A DNA stretch of 64,000 bases from Sipunculus nudus. Taxonomy: Eukaryota > Annelida > Sipuncula > Golfingiida > Sipunculidae. Where the stretch lies: assembly GCA_026874595.1 (NCBI GenBank), contig CM049315.1, positions 8,180,664 through 8,244,663 on the forward strand, written 5' to 3'. Below, piece after piece: positions 23,678 to 35,900 of the stretch. Positions within the stretch are counted from its first letter, which is position 1. The number at the start of each line of letters is the position of its first letter. The notes under the pieces were generated by a model. It was not told the DNA's origin, made no database searches, and saw only the letters and a list, made by a program, of their open reading frames with translations. The position numbers and the translations under genes are program-made.

Positions 23678-26600
23678 TATATTTACTTTATAAGATGCAA
23701 TACACATACAAAAATATAAACAATGTAAAAACATAGATACATACATACATATATACATACATATACATGTCAGTCTTTTGCATTCACCTGAAGTCTTTCC
23801 AATGTTTTTTTTTATAATTGCATAACCTTAAACACATAATATGCATATGGCCGTGACCCTTTATATACGATATACATGTATACTTAATGTATTTTATGCA
23901 CGAAAATAAGCAAACGAACTTAACATAAATGGTTCTTATTAATTTGAAAAATTTTCCCTAACTGATCAACGGCTTTCTAGATAGATATTCAGTTTGCCTT
24001 GTTTATTCAGTGTCAAATACAAGTTACATGTACAGTGTTATATATATTAAATTAAACTTAATCAGAGTTACGTTTCTTTTTAATGAAAACTTGCGTATTT
24101 AATAATTGAATTGTTAAGCTTACTTTAGTGCCTTCCAGCAATTGACCATACAGGCTGCCCGATTTACATTTGAATACAGAGAAACATACCCTTGCAGTGG
24201 TATCCAGGATATAGGGAAACTAGATTATAGTCGTAGCTCACCTGCAGATATCAATTGCCAGGGACTATTTTGGAAGGTTTTACCATTACTCATACAAATC
24301 TGGATGGGTTGGAGGCACGGCCGCCTCTGGACACGCCACTAGCTCGGGATTTCTTATTTTTTTAGTGCTAGCATAGATGTTTTTATAATCAAAAATACTA
24401 ATTTTCATACAATAAACGCTGACATGCTTCAACACTTTCAAAATATTAACCTCAAGAAAACTAAATTACATTTACAGTTATAACAGAAATGAAACAAAAG
24501 TAAATAATTGTATAAGTGTTAATATTTATCACTTTAATCTGCAATTGCTGCAATTTCCTTTTGGACAGATTTATGTTTTCTTATCATGTGTTTTAATAGT
24601 AGATGTTATTGTATGGACGTCTCTGTGCCCTATGAATAAATTTAAGCTGCATTCATTTGCCTTTATTCAGTTTCAGCATCAGGGACAATACTAAAATATT
24701 TTGTTTACTTTCTTTGTTTTAGGAACGAGTCAAACACAAGAGGGAAGAAAAATTGAATCTAAAATCTTTGACACCAGGCAAGGTAAGAAAATGTTATGAT
24801 TCACGTATTTTTAGTAACAGATCAAGACATGAATAAGACTCTTCGTGATCACATACATAGTCTATGCCATTATTGATTGCCAATTAAAATTTAAGTAAAG
24901 AGGGTCAGTGACCAATGTTCTGACAAGATACGAAATTAAGATGCCAAGAAACAAGATTTAATATTCTACATCCTCCAGGGTGTATATTGGTCCTGTGGTC
25001 CGTTAACCAAATATCAATGTATACCCCTTTTCTGGAACGGAATATATTCATATCTATGTTTTGTGGCTTGTTGTAAGCCCATTTACTATGTGTTTGCTTT
25101 GGGATAAACTAATAATATCCTGGACTTAGGGAAATGCGGGACATCCGATGTAGCTATAAACCCACTTCCGGGTTCATGGGTTACCGATAAAAATTTATAA
25201 GCAGCATCTAACGCATATTGCAATTTAATGGCCACTTTGTTCTGGTAGTTACGGTAAACCACGTAAAAAAGTGCAATACATCATGGGGATGATTTGCATA
25301 ATATTTTTATACACAATGAAGGCCTAGGTATAGTTTTCATAGGAAGTAGTCTTTCTGCTTCTATCCAGATTAGGTCGACATCTGTCGACATCATAATATT
25401 TGGTTCATGGACCAAGTGTTTTTTTTTTTTGTGTGTTGACATCCCAAAGGTGGATGGGTTGTTTCGGTATTTAATATTAATATTCTTCTTTGGTCATTTT
25501 GTCTAACAGCTGTTGGAGATTTTCATTAGAGGCCTACCTTCGAATTTAGGCATAATCTAAACAAGAAAAAACTCACTGTTTGGGGGGACTAACTGGTGTC
25601 TATATGTCAGGAGAATGAGAGGCTTTGTATGCATATATAGTTATTAAAAGTAAACTTATTGTTGATTCAGTTTAAAAATACCTTTATTACTTAGTTTTTT
25701 TTTAATTTAAAAGTAAAACATTACTGCCGTATTTATATATTTCGTGTGTGTGGTCATTTCTTAGTTCACCACTGCATGTGCTAGACCTGGACGACCAGGG
25801 ACGGCCGTCCGTTAGCAGGGCACAAATCGTAACCGCTGACCTTAGAAACTTCTAAATGGACAATCAGAGAGGTCCTAAAAAAATCGCCCAAGAATGCTGA
25901 AATGAGGTCACTACGACCTACGGCCCTCGGAGCTATGGGGCTCGGAAGTACCCCCACCCCAAATAATTAAAAATTTGATACAACCCTCGAGTGCCTTGAT
26001 AATTAATGCATGGACTGCCATAAATCTTGCCTTGAATATTGACCATGACTAGTTTTGTCAGTTCCCGAAAACTGGTGGCGCCACCTGTATTTTTTTTAAT
26101 TTTTATTATTCTTTTTTTCCTGTTTTTGAGACCGTTAAATGACATCAATTATGTCAGTTCCTCAGCTGTGGTTTCATCCAGTGTCCTGACACCCATTGTG
26201 TTTATTGATTATGATTGGTTTCTTCAGTTCCTGAAGAAAAGTGGTGCCACCTGTATTTTTTTTTCTTTTTTTTTAATGCATTTTATCCTTTTTGAGACTG
26301 CCAAGTAATATATACTATCAGATTCGCAACTGTGGTTTCAGCTGTGTCCTGAACCCTTGTGTTTATTAGCGGTGAATAAGCGGATGCCCTATAATAATCA
26401 TCCTGTCCGTCCGTCTGTTCGTCTTTCTGTATGTCCGTCATTTTTTTTCTGACGATAACTCCAGATTTTGATAGCCATATGGATTTCCAACTTTAGTTAT
26501 ATATAGCCCACCTCTAACACGAGAACTCTTTTGATTTTGGGGTCACAAGATCAAACGTCAAGGTCACAGGGCCATCTGTCATAATATATTTTGTTTTTGG

Positions 26601-29600
26601 ATGATATCTCCAGTTTGGATTATCATATTGGTTTCAAACTTGACTTATTTATGACCCACCAATAAAGTAAGAACCGTTTTGATTTAGGGGTCATAATATC
26701 AAAGGTCAAGGTCACAGGACCCACTTTTAAAAAGATTGTGTATTTTAAGCCAATTAAGCTTTCCATTCCAAACCTTCAATGTCTGGCTCACCTACCAATG
26801 GGGGAAGATTGTTTTTGATTTTGGGGTCACAAAGTCAAAATTCAAGGTCACAGGGCCCATCAATTCACTAAATAGATTATGGATAATATCTCCAATTAGG
26901 GTAGACAGATTGGCTTCAAACCTGATCACAGGAACCACAGGACCCACATTTGAAACAGCTGATATAAATATCTTTTTAGAAAAAATCAGCTGAGCGTCGA
27001 GACCCAACGGTCCCTAGTCTATACATGAATTGGCACCCATGGCTTTAGTATTTAAGTTTGCTACTTAGGTCTTTAAGTCAATTATGAAATGCGTATCTTC
27101 AGCAGATGTTTATTTTTATAGGGGGAATATCTAAATTTTCTTTTACTTATACTATATTGTATCGGAAGTCAGAGATTGACCCATTCATTCCCTTGTCTTT
27201 TCACAGGCTCCATATCGGCTAGTGGCAGCGGTAAGTACAGCGTTTGTCCATCAGGTTGTTGTAGTCACGTGATTTCAGATACATATGTGACAAGGGTTTT
27301 CTAAAAGAACAGTCCAGTATTGTTACTGATATTGTACATTTTTTTCACATGTGCATGTTTACTAGGTTTAACTGTTCACTGCATTCACCAATAATTGTTT
27401 TATGAAATCTGTTTTGAATTATTAATATCATTATTGTAATAAAATTGTCATCGAGATGCAGACGAATCTAACAGACCTTTTATTGTTCGTGTACTTCCAA
27501 GGCTTTGAAAGTGCTAGGATTTAGCAAATTTCTTTGACAAGACCTTGGATATCACTTTAATGCGGTGACAGACTATAAGGTGGACTATTGGAGGGAAAAT
27601 AATGAACAGAGGAAATTTGTATTAGTGTAACTGGGAACTATCGCCCATTGTACCTTCTTAAAATGTTACTTTAGTTACGTGACCTTTTTAGACGAAAATA
27701 CAATAGGAGCTGGTACGTCACAGCTAATGTGCTCATGTAGAAATGTCGATAATTTTTCAATAGAATAACTTCCAACTCCGGTCTCTGTTAATAAACCAAA
27801 ACTAATGAAAGTGTCTGTAATCACACTTAAAGCTCACCTCAAAAATCATATATGTGTGACATATGTGCTGTTCAGTATATTAGTGATCGGTCATAGTTGT
27901 TTAACGCTTTCATTCTGGATTTATAATATTATTGCCCAGTTAAACGTCAACATAAAGTGGTACTAACGTGAATTAAACAATTTGAAACATACACTCATTT
28001 ATTACCTGATAATTTTGAAATATTATATTATATTACATATTTACGATATAAAATGTATCATATAATAATATATCACATATATGATATTGTTATATATCAT
28101 ATTTTTTTCTCTATTTATGAATTCAGCCCAGGTGGCGAGCCAGCTTGCCCCTTTTGACAGCTGCGAGCCAAGAGATACGTCAGTGACCTTACCGCAGCCT
28201 GCGGCAGCCCAGGAGATGTACTGGCCGTCCTGTACCAAAGTCAAGAGGTGTGGGGGCTGCGCATGCTCGTCCATGTCAGAGTGTGTCCCCACTCCCGAGG
28301 GCAAACAAACGACCAACCTACAGGTCAGGTCCTGAAAATAATTACAGTTAGATATGTCCTAGAGGAATCAGTTGACTCGGTAATTCTTAAATGTAGGCTC
28401 TTAAATCCTTCCTGTAGAAATGTAGTGGTCAACTTTCGCCTTTTGTCGCTCTATTTCTTTATTGATACAGGGTTAAGGTGAATTGCTGATATGAAATAAA
28501 TCGCAATCACCAAAGTTATAAGCAAAGCATGATACCTATAGGACCATTTAGGGGAACCTTTTTGGTTTGTTTTTGGAAGGCTTTCGGAAGGAGAGACTTT
28601 TTATGCGTATTGTATAGTGATTTAAAAATAAACTTGAATAGAAATTTGTCTGTTCAGTTTTAAAAAACCTTTATCAGAAAATAACCGGTATTTTTAAATA
28701 AGCTGCTCATATATTACTACAGTATTAGTGGTTTCATTTTTGTGGGTTTTTTTAGGGAAACACTTCTGCGAGACACTCTTAAATAAGGGGCCACATGTGA
28801 AATAAATCGCAATAACAACAGATATTACCCCTACCATAAAAGATAGCCTACCTTGGAGATACCATGGTACTGTTGACGGGTTACGAAATTGGGGTCATTC
28901 TAAGTATAACGACGGGAGCATGCCAAATCACGATGATTTACTATATTTTAATTACCAGATATATGTCTTTTAAAGGTCATGCGATGCAAGGTCGACGGAG
29001 ATTCGTTCAATATCATTGGTATAGACTTCGTCAAAACAGAGACACATACCAGCTGTATGTGTGACTGCAAGGTGAAGGAGAGCGACTGTAACCTGGCCAT
29101 TCACTGGCATGACCGTGACACTTGTCAGTGTAAGTGTCACAACGCCGCTGACGCCACCAAGTGTAGCTCGGACCGGAAGTGGAACGGTACCACGTGCAGC
29201 TGCGAATGCAAAGATGTCTACCGTTGCCATGAGGACGAATACTACAGCCATGACACTTGCAGGTAAAGTAGGGCCATTGTCTGTCACAAACAGATCTTGA
29301 GTCTTTCAGAATTCAGCTCCAGGTCCATGCAGCACAATGTGGTGGCGGAGATTATCCTATTGTGAAAAGTTTTAAGCTTTTGATGTACAGACAAGAATGG
29401 TAAGATCAAGATTGTGCACGGAGCTATCCCATCATGCATCGTTGTTTACTTTATCTCCAAACATATAAAACATATTTATTTTAAACATTATATGTCTTAT
29501 TCAAATGACAATTTTAAAATTTCAGTATCAACTTCTGATAAATTGTCTTATAGCAAGATCTTTTAATACAAGGCAAGTGCACAGGTACACAAAATTTAGT

Positions 29601-30407
29601 TAGGAAGATATGGCCTATTTATTCTTTCCAATGGGCATCCAGAAAGTCATCATAACGTAATATCAAATTATTTTCAAATAACAAAACAAATTTCATATGA
29701 GCAATGACCATATGAGCAAATTTAGTTGGGGCGTGGGGGGGGGGGGGGGGGGGGGTTGATGTGATAGGTGGAACCTGTGGACTCCAATTTCGTTTCAACT
29801 GATTGCTTCGTAATTACCGCGTATACTGGTTATGAGACTGTATTAAAATGATTTATATTGTGTCCAGAAAATGCCTGAAGTTTGGCCTGTTATTGGCATT
29901 GGTTGGTTTGTCGGCCGTCCGTTAACTAGGCACAAATCATAATCGTTGGCTCTAGAAATTTCTAACTTATTATCCTGGGAGGTCTTTGAAGAATCCCTTA
30001 GGAAACCTGAAAATAGGCCACCTATATTCTGCAAGTTCAACTCGGAAGAAACTCTTTTGCTTGTCAAATCTGTACACAAAAAGCTCCAGTTCGAAATCAT
30101 GAATGCATGGTGTGCCATGAATCTAGATTTGCATATTGACCATGAATAGTTCCACTAGTTGCTAAAACTGGTGGCGTCGCCTGAATTTTTTAATATTTTA
30201 ATTATGATTTTGAAGCTGACAAATAACACAAATGAGTTTTGCTGTTGTGTAGTCAAACGTCCTGAAACCTTGTAGGCACTTTGCTCATGACGTTTTTTAT
30301 GAAGCTGCTGAAGGCTGGTGGCACCACCTGTATTTTTCTATTATTTTCCTGTGTTTTAGCCTTCCAAACTACAGAAAATTGTTTCGGGTCCTCTACTGTC
30401 CTGAAAC

Positions 30408-30468
<61 letters not shown>

Positions 30469-32854
30469 ATTATATCTATATTTATCAATAAATAAGACTC
30501 GTTGGGCCACTTCTGTTTTTTTCTATTTTACCTGTACTTTATAGCTTTCCAAACGGTTCTCTGCTCGGTATCATTTAGTGTCCTGGTATGTTTTTAGCTC
30601 AGCCCACTGAAAGTCAACTGAGGAATAGGAATGGCGCTTTGTCCGTCGTCCGTCCGCCCTGGCGTCCGTTCATCCTGGCGTCTGGCCGTCCGTTAGGACA
30701 CATTGTAACCTTGGAAACTTGTAACTGAAGATCCATGTAGGAGGACCAATATACTATTTTTGTCTTTTATATTGAGACTGCCAAATTATATTGATACTAT
30801 CAGATTCACAAATATGGTTTTATATAGTGTCCTGAAACCTTCTGGTTTATAAGGGCTCCGCGTGAATAAGGGGCTGCCCTATAGTAATCACGCTGTTCGT
30901 TCGTCTGTCTGTCTGTCTGTCTGTTCGTCCTTCTGTGTGTTCGTCAAATTTGTCACCGGATGATAACTCCAGTTTAGATTAACACAGGGATTTCAAAATT
31001 GCCTTATATATGGCCCACCCGAACCCTTTTGATTTTGGGGTCATGCGGTCAAAGGTCAAGGTCACAGGACACACTTCTTTAAAAAGATTTTGGGTGCATT
31101 AAGAGACAACCTTTCATCCCAACTATTCGATCTTCAAGATATTGCTGACCTGCCAATAGTGGAAGAAACTTATGGATTTCGGGGTCAAAAGTTCAAAGGT
31201 CAGGGTCACAGGGGCCGTCTGTCCACAATTATTTTTTTCAGATGATAACTCAATTTTGGATTGATATATTGGTTTCAAAATTTGATTTATATATGACCCA
31301 TCAATAAAGTAAGAACCCTTTCGCTTTTGGGGTCATGAGGTCAAAGGTCAAGGTCTCTAGCCCCATTTCTTTAAAAAGAGTGTGGATGCATTTTAAACCA
31401 AAATTCTACCCAAAACTTTCAGTCTTCCACATGTGGCTCACCTGCTAATAGGGGAAGAGTTTTTGATTTTGGGATCACATAGTCAAAAGTCAATTCAAAA
31501 TTAAGTTTATTGATGATATCTCCAATTTTGGTGGAAATATTGGCTTCAAACTTGATTACAGGACCCACATTTTCAAAAAGCTCATATAAATATCCTTTTG
31601 GACTTCAGCTGAGTGTCGAGTCCCTAGTTTACCGGTAGATAAATTGTGTCATGAGTTATTGCAATGTAGACTGGTCGCGTCACTTGCCGTTAAAAAGAAA
31701 TACAGATAAACCGTGAACCTGTTTGTAGATTCATTAACCAGGCTTGGCCAGTATACATTAGAGCAGTGTCAGGCCAGTCTATTGTCAGCTAAGCCTAGAC
31801 AGTGCTGTTGCTGCAAAAAATAATTATGTTTGAGTAGTTCAGGAGTTGATAGTCTGAAAGTCATAACCTCTTATGAGTTAATTGACGATACCATGCACAG
31901 ACAGTGAAAAAATTATTACCGACTTCCGTGTTTTACTGAACATGAATAGATTGAATTTAAATGGTGCAAAGACAGGATAGTAGAACCAAATAAAATATTT
32001 AAATTAGTCAAAATACAGACCGATGACATGAAAGAAGAATTTGTTAACTTTCCCGAGTTCAATTCATTTAGTCATTCTCCGTAACAAACCGGACGGTTTC
32101 CTACTTGATTTAAGGATTGGTGAACATGAAATTACTGAATTAAGGCTGTGTTGAACAGGAGCTGATTGTATTTAATGTTTGCCAAACATTCAATTAAAAT
32201 GTTTCGAGACTATTCAAACCTTACTCTGTTTCTTTTAAAACTGTGAAAATGCAACATGAATTGCTTGTTTGATTTTCTGTTGAACATTGTGTGAAATGTA
32301 TAATTATATGGTGAGGTTATGCTCATCCCACTATGTGACAATAAAGTAATAGTAATAGAAGCCAGGTTAAAGTAATAGAAATAGTAATCGGTGAAAAAAA
32401 TGTTGTAAAAGTAAATGACAGTATAAAAAGTAATAGCAATAGTAAAATTACGATAATAGTAATAGAACCTCTATTATAGGATCCAACCCTGAAAATTACC
32501 CTCTCTGACGTAAACACTGCATGTTTTACATAACATTGGTGCCGGTAATGCTATGCAATTTTTTCACACAGGTGCGAGGTTGGGAAAACCCCCACACACA
32601 ACACAGGTGGTTCCCTCATTGACGGCACCGGAAACCGTGGAGACCCATGTGCTTTCAAAACCTGTAGTTTTGGTTACGTGAAGCAACCTTACAACGGTCA
32701 ATGTCGCTGTGTGGTCGCCCCTAGCCGTCCCAACGTGAGGGAAGGACGAATCAGCAACCGACGCCGAGCCACAAATACCCGCAGTGGAGAGCGCACAGTC
32801 CGAAGAGGATCTAGCATGCTGCCAGGGGCCACAGGCCGGCGCGCCAGGGGCTAA
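14619..32854 (+). CDS. Gene A: PDGF/VEGF-family growth factor (VEGF-C/PVF-like), 334 aa, 7 coding exons
   Basis: A secreted cystine-knot ligand expected to bind a PVR/VEGFR-type receptor tyrosine kinase. Exons: 14619-14684, 23518-23605, 24723-24782, 27207-27230, 28127-28323, 28976-29262, 32572-32854; total 1005 nt with matching phases and GT-AG borders. Residues 1-20 are a signal peptide; 23-51 a charged helix-like segment; 52-79 a linker; 80-176 the PDGF/VEGF domain with knot cysteines 92, 115, 121, 124, 126, 132, 172, 174. The signature reads CGGCAC where the family usually has CGGCC. From 176 on come C-X10/11-C-X-C-X-C repeats like the VEGF-C tail, one NGT glycosylation sequon at 215, then a basic Arg-rich tail (about 275-334). 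Gene B is its tandem duplicate. No transcript evidence is available; the exon 3/4 boundaries rest on splice sites and phase alone. Confidence 0.9.
15669..15721. repeat. (TA)n microsatellite
   Basis: About 26 uninterrupted TA units in gene A intron 1. The minus-strand frame with a YIYIYI run is an artefact. Confidence 0.95.
17804..17909. repeat. Perfect 106-bp palindrome with (TA)n centre
   Basis: The left arm begins AATATTATAAGTTACAT and the right arm ends with its exact reverse complement; the 29-bp unique-sequence arms match without error and are joined by (TA)n. The whole segment can fold into one long hairpin or cruciform. Confidence 0.9.
18738..18776. repeat. (CCG)n microsatellite
   Basis: About 12 CCG units. 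Frames reading it as poly-Pro (18661-18846) or poly-Ala (18591-18875) are not credible genes: they lie inside a repeat element in an intron. Confidence 0.95.
19290..22620. repeat. 288-bp satellite array (about 11.5 units) with AGGTCA clusters
   Basis: The segment GGGGTCATGAGGTCAAAGG recurs at about 19363, 19657, 19945, 20235, 20522, 20811, 21099, 21383, 21669, 21953, 22242 and 22529, a spacing of 284-294 bp. A second related cluster (TTTTGAGGTCACAAGG...) lies roughly midway in each unit, so the unit is a diverged dimer of about 144 bp. Open frames of 60-75 residues repeating here (MDFKLDLYMSHWKSK type) are produced by the repeat, not by genes. Confidence 0.92.
23518..23605 (+). CDS. Gene A exon 2: helical N-terminal segment
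   Basis: Acceptor TACATTTCAG and donor G|GTATGA; 88 nt, phase 0 in and phase 1 out. Encodes KLSGAQRKRLENIKNTEDFF and a short Pro-rich end. Gene B exon 2 has equal length and shares KRLENIK. Confidence 0.85.
23616..23682. repeat. (TA)n microsatellite beside exon 2 donor
   Basis: Begins about 10 bp after the exon 2 donor site. One TG interruption near 23659. Confidence 0.95.
23683..24722 (+). other. Rest of gene A intron 2
   Basis: No gene recognised. A short open frame at 24142-24342 contains nothing identifiable; CTGGATGGGTTGGAGGCACGGCCGCC at its end looks like a fragment of a dispersed element. Confidence 0.4.
24723..24782 (+). CDS. Gene A exon 3: linker, symmetric phase 1-1
   Basis: Acceptor TTTGTTTTAG, donor CAAG|GTAAGA, 60 nt. 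Encodes GTSQTQEGRKIESKIFDTRQ, a hydrophilic linker between the helix and the cystine-knot domain. No equivalent was found in gene B, and skipping would keep the frame. Confidence 0.7.
25790..27020 (+). repeat. Dispersed composite repeat in gene A intron 3
   Basis: Head GGCCGTCCGTTAGCAGGGCACAAATC-type sequence near 25802, two sub-repeats with the palindromic GGTGGCGCCACC (about 26068) or a variant (about 26240), three AGGTCA/GGTCACAGG clusters (about 26540, 26695, 26825), and a tail CAGCTGAGCGTCGAGACCC near 26988. A diverged copy in the same order lies at 29890-31630. Confidence 0.75.
27207..27230 (+). CDS. Gene A exon 4: 24-nt microexon
   Basis: Acceptor TCTTTTCACAG, donor GCG|GTAAGT, both strong; phase 1 in and out. 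Encodes GSISASGS plus a split codon. It is the smallest exon in A and was found only from splice sites and phase. Confidence 0.6.
28127..28323 (+). CDS. Gene A exon 5: first half of the PDGF/VEGF cystine knot
   Basis: Acceptor GAATTCAG, donor CAG|GTCAGG, 197 nt, phase 1 in and 0 out. Contains [31 protein letters not shown] and ECVP: six of the eight knot cysteines. It differs from gene B exon 5 at about 11 of 197 positions, with about 140 bp in the middle nearly identical. Confidence 0.95.
28324..28975 (+). other. Gene A intron 5
   Basis: 652 bp without a recognised feature. Confidence 0.6.
28976..29262 (+). CDS. Gene A exon 6: end of cystine knot and C-X-C-X-C repeats
   Basis: Acceptor CTTTTAAAG (few pyrimidines), donor AG|GTAAAG, 287 nt, phase 0 in and 2 out. 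HTSCMCDCK holds the last two knot cysteines. It is followed by CNL...DTCQCKC, CSS...TTCSCEC and CHE...DTCRC, spaced like the cysteine-rich repeats of VEGF-C and Drosophila PVFs. Confidence 0.95.
29735..29756. repeat. Poly-G run
   Basis: About 21 consecutive G in gene A intron 6. Could form G-quadruplex structures and its length is unreliable in assemblies. Confidence 0.9.
29890..31630 (+). repeat. Second copy of the composite repeat, gene A intron 6
   Basis: Same order as 25790-27020: GGCCGTCCGTTA head (about 29913), GGTGGCGTCGCC and GGTGGCACCACC variants (about 30170, 30318), an insertion with (TA)n (30411-30464) and GTCCGTCC repeats, AGGTCA clusters (about 31040, 31190, 31330), and the CAGCTGAGTGTCGAG tail near 31606. 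Confidence 0.75.
30411..30464. repeat. (TA)n microsatellite
   Basis: About 27 TA units inside the composite repeat. Confidence 0.95.
31631..32571 (+). other. Rest of gene A intron 6
   Basis: No gene. 32340-32470 is an imperfect (AGTAAT)n tract. Confidence 0.6.
32572..32854 (+). CDS. Gene A exon 7: Cys-rich end and basic tail
   Basis: Acceptor TTTTTTCACACAG; stop TAA at 32852. Completes the split Arg codon, then CEV..., [15 protein letters not shown] and GQCRCVVAP, then an Arg-rich tail with NRRR and GRRARG. The basic tail could bind heparan sulfate, as the tails of longer VEGF/PDGF isoforms do (inference). The exon diverges strongly from gene B exon 7 in its linker and tail. Confidence 0.92.
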
Positions 32855-32961
32855 ACTCGGGATTCGTTTAACAAACTGAAGACTTTACACAGGGTTTAAC
32901 TTGATTTTAAATATGCTTTCACAAAAGCACTGCACACGTTTGGAGCTATACTCAACCACGT

Positions 32962-32967
32962 AATAAA
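32962..32967 (+). promoter_or_regulatory. Polyadenylation signal of gene A
   Basis: AATAAA 108 bp after the stop codon, followed by a run of about 25 T. Confidence 0.7.
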
Positions 32968-32994
32968 AAGTTTTTTTTTTTTTTTTTTTTTTTA

Positions 32995-35900
32995 TTTACT
33001 GCGTGCGGTAACTTATGATGCAATGGACTGAGTAGTGAATGGTATGTAGCCCAGATGGTCACCGTGGTAGGGTTTGTGTTATTTCAACAGTCACAAGTAC
33101 TGTTTCAAGTCAAGAGTTTCTCAAATACTTACGTTTGAGGGTGAAATACAAAGTAAATGACAAATGTTTGACCACGCATGACACCGGGCTTTTATCAATG
33201 GCGGGAAAACGGCCACTTAATATGAAAGTACCATGTCATAAATTGTCTTTTAATTATTCAATTATTTCAGTATATTACGTAACTTTTGGTCTTTGCCATT
33301 TTCTCCAGATGTATACATACGTTTAGACGTTGAAGATCGTGTTTCTTTGATAAACTCGCATAACCTTTGTATATAATACTATAAGTGTAAATCATTTGAA
33401 CATACTTAGCTTTAAAGATAGTTATTTTGCAATAAAATTTTTGACACCCACATCTTGTAAACTATTGTTATTTTTTTAGTCCAAAGATTAACGGACCAAA
33501 TCTGTCCATTCCAGTGGTGATGCCAAGTCGTGTTACGTTCCTTGGACACCCAGGGAAACAAGGGGAATTAGCTCCAAGTAGATTTTATATATACAACTAT
33601 ATATTCTTGCTCCCTTTCTCTCACCAATCATGATAAATCATGATAAAGTCCATCCATATGGTAATAATCAAGTTTATTTTCTTCTTAGTTCACAATATAG
33701 ATATATCTTATAAATATGCATTGAAGGTTTACATTTCTAACTTCGAAAATGATCATAAGATCTTTCTTTAAAAACTTTCTAATCTAATAAATGAGGCTTA
33801 TATGAATTTAAATAAAAACAAAACTTAGCCCACAAAATGCCCACAAAATGCCTCTTTGTTCGGGGCGTAAAAAAACCCTTAGGTACATGTCCCTAAACCT
33901 GACTAACCAACCAGATACTTGAATTGAAGCTACTGAATATTATAATTCTGACCTAAAACCAGCATTAAAAATATTGTCCATTTAGAACTAAGAAAAGTCC
34001 TGACCATCCATATCATCTAAATATATGAACATAATGAACATACATAAAGTCTTATATAAAATGACAATTCTGGTTAATAGGTGAAGCTGACAACCTAAAG
34101 ATCAAGATGCTAATTTGAGGAGCAATGTTAAACATCCCTGAACACTGACCATCACTCAAACGGGACCACTGTCATCACAGGGTGACCAGCAAAATATCTG
34201 CGCTGTAGGGGGTAAAGGATTCTACTTACATGCCTGTACTGGATGAACCTGTATAATAAGCTAAACTGAATGGTAACAATAATTTATAGTTATTTGACCC
34301 AATAATCACCATAATCATAACAGTCGTACAAGACGACTAAACACCCCCTATCGGATTTACAATAACGTTGATTATACATACAGTATATATGCCATGCATA
34401 TCTTCAAATGGCCGTTTAAGAAGGCCTACGATCTGTTTTTCTGATGACGCTCACACTTTAGTGCAGAATCGACTTATATGGATGCTCAACACTTCGAATA
34501 AAAATATTTAATGAATATCACGTATCTAAATGAAACAATAATACCAATGTAACATAAAATAAATATAAAAACAGAATTTCTCAGTAATTTGGTTAATACC
34601 TCGATTATCGCTCAGATCCCCACGTTTTTGGTCGTATTTTCAACTCTAACAAGATGTAAAATGTGACCAAGTTTAGTATCGTTTGATATATAAACAGTGA
34701 ACCTCCACAATTACGACACCCTTGTGAACTTGGCAAAGTGGTCGTAATTTAGGGGTGGTAGTATATGTGAAATTCTTTCCTGCTTAAAATTCCCATACTT
34801 TAATATGATACGACATTACCTTAAATAAATATTTTTAAAATGTTTTACACTGCAGAACAGCCCATATTGTGAATGAATATGGTGTGTAGTCAAATTTTAA
34901 AATCAATCAAGTCATTTTAAAGTGTTTTTAATCACAAAAAAATGAATACAATCGAATTAAAAATGAAAGCAAATAAAAGCAGGTGAGGGAACACGGAACA
35001 TATCAGTTACGCACAGCAGCATTAAATATATGAACACACTTATGATTCACTAGGTTATTGGACCAACGGAGACCGAACAGTAGTGAGCTCAAATGCCCGC
35101 ACGTTAGGAAATCGTTTGCCCAGGATTACAGTTGGTAATTAACATGGACACGTCATTACAAGAGAACAGAGCCTAACTTTCCACCCATGAGCAACTGGTT
35201 AATTTAGGTAGCAGTGTATATTATACAAATGGAGACTTGACGCAGCCATTGCATGGCTCATATGTTAATACAGTCCTTTGCTTTCGGATTGGCGGGTTAA
35301 CATTAGCACCGGGCCAGGAAATGTCTCTGTCATTTTTAATTCAGGGGTGGGCGCAACATAGAAAATCACCCTGGAAGTTATTCGGGACTCAGAAAAGTGG
35401 TCGTATTCGTGGGGTGGCCGCAACCTTGAAATAGTCACAAGACTGATTTTATTCCAGTATTTCGCATATAGGCCTATATATAAAAGACTGAACAAAAAAA
35501 AAAATCGAAAAGTTTATGTGTCTTTTGAAGCGAAAATCGAGAATGCCGTCAATCATGTAGTAGACAATCTTTTTTTTTTCAAAATATTTATGGTACGCGC
35601 ATCACACGAATGGCTAGTCTCTCTAACAGACCCAAGGTGCCGCTACCGCTTTGAACAAGTGCGTCTGTTATTTGGGGCCTTTTTTTGTTCCAAGAATACT
35701 AGGAAAACGGAAGTCTCATTTGGCAGGCGATCGGAATCCCCCATCGACAAGGTCACAACTACTTAAGGCAGGTGCCCAACAATTCCATGCCAGTAATTAC
35801 CTACAATACAAATCTTGTATTTGTTTATAATGTTAACAGCCTGATTATGTCAGATGTATTTATGTCATAGAAGGTCACGGACAATGAGTGATTATAAACT

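Noticed and set aside
34695-35440. Possible pogo/Tigger-type DNA element
   Set aside because: CAGTGAACCTCC-like start and GTGGTCGTA motifs are suggestive, but I could not match a right terminus in inverted orientation or a TA duplication.
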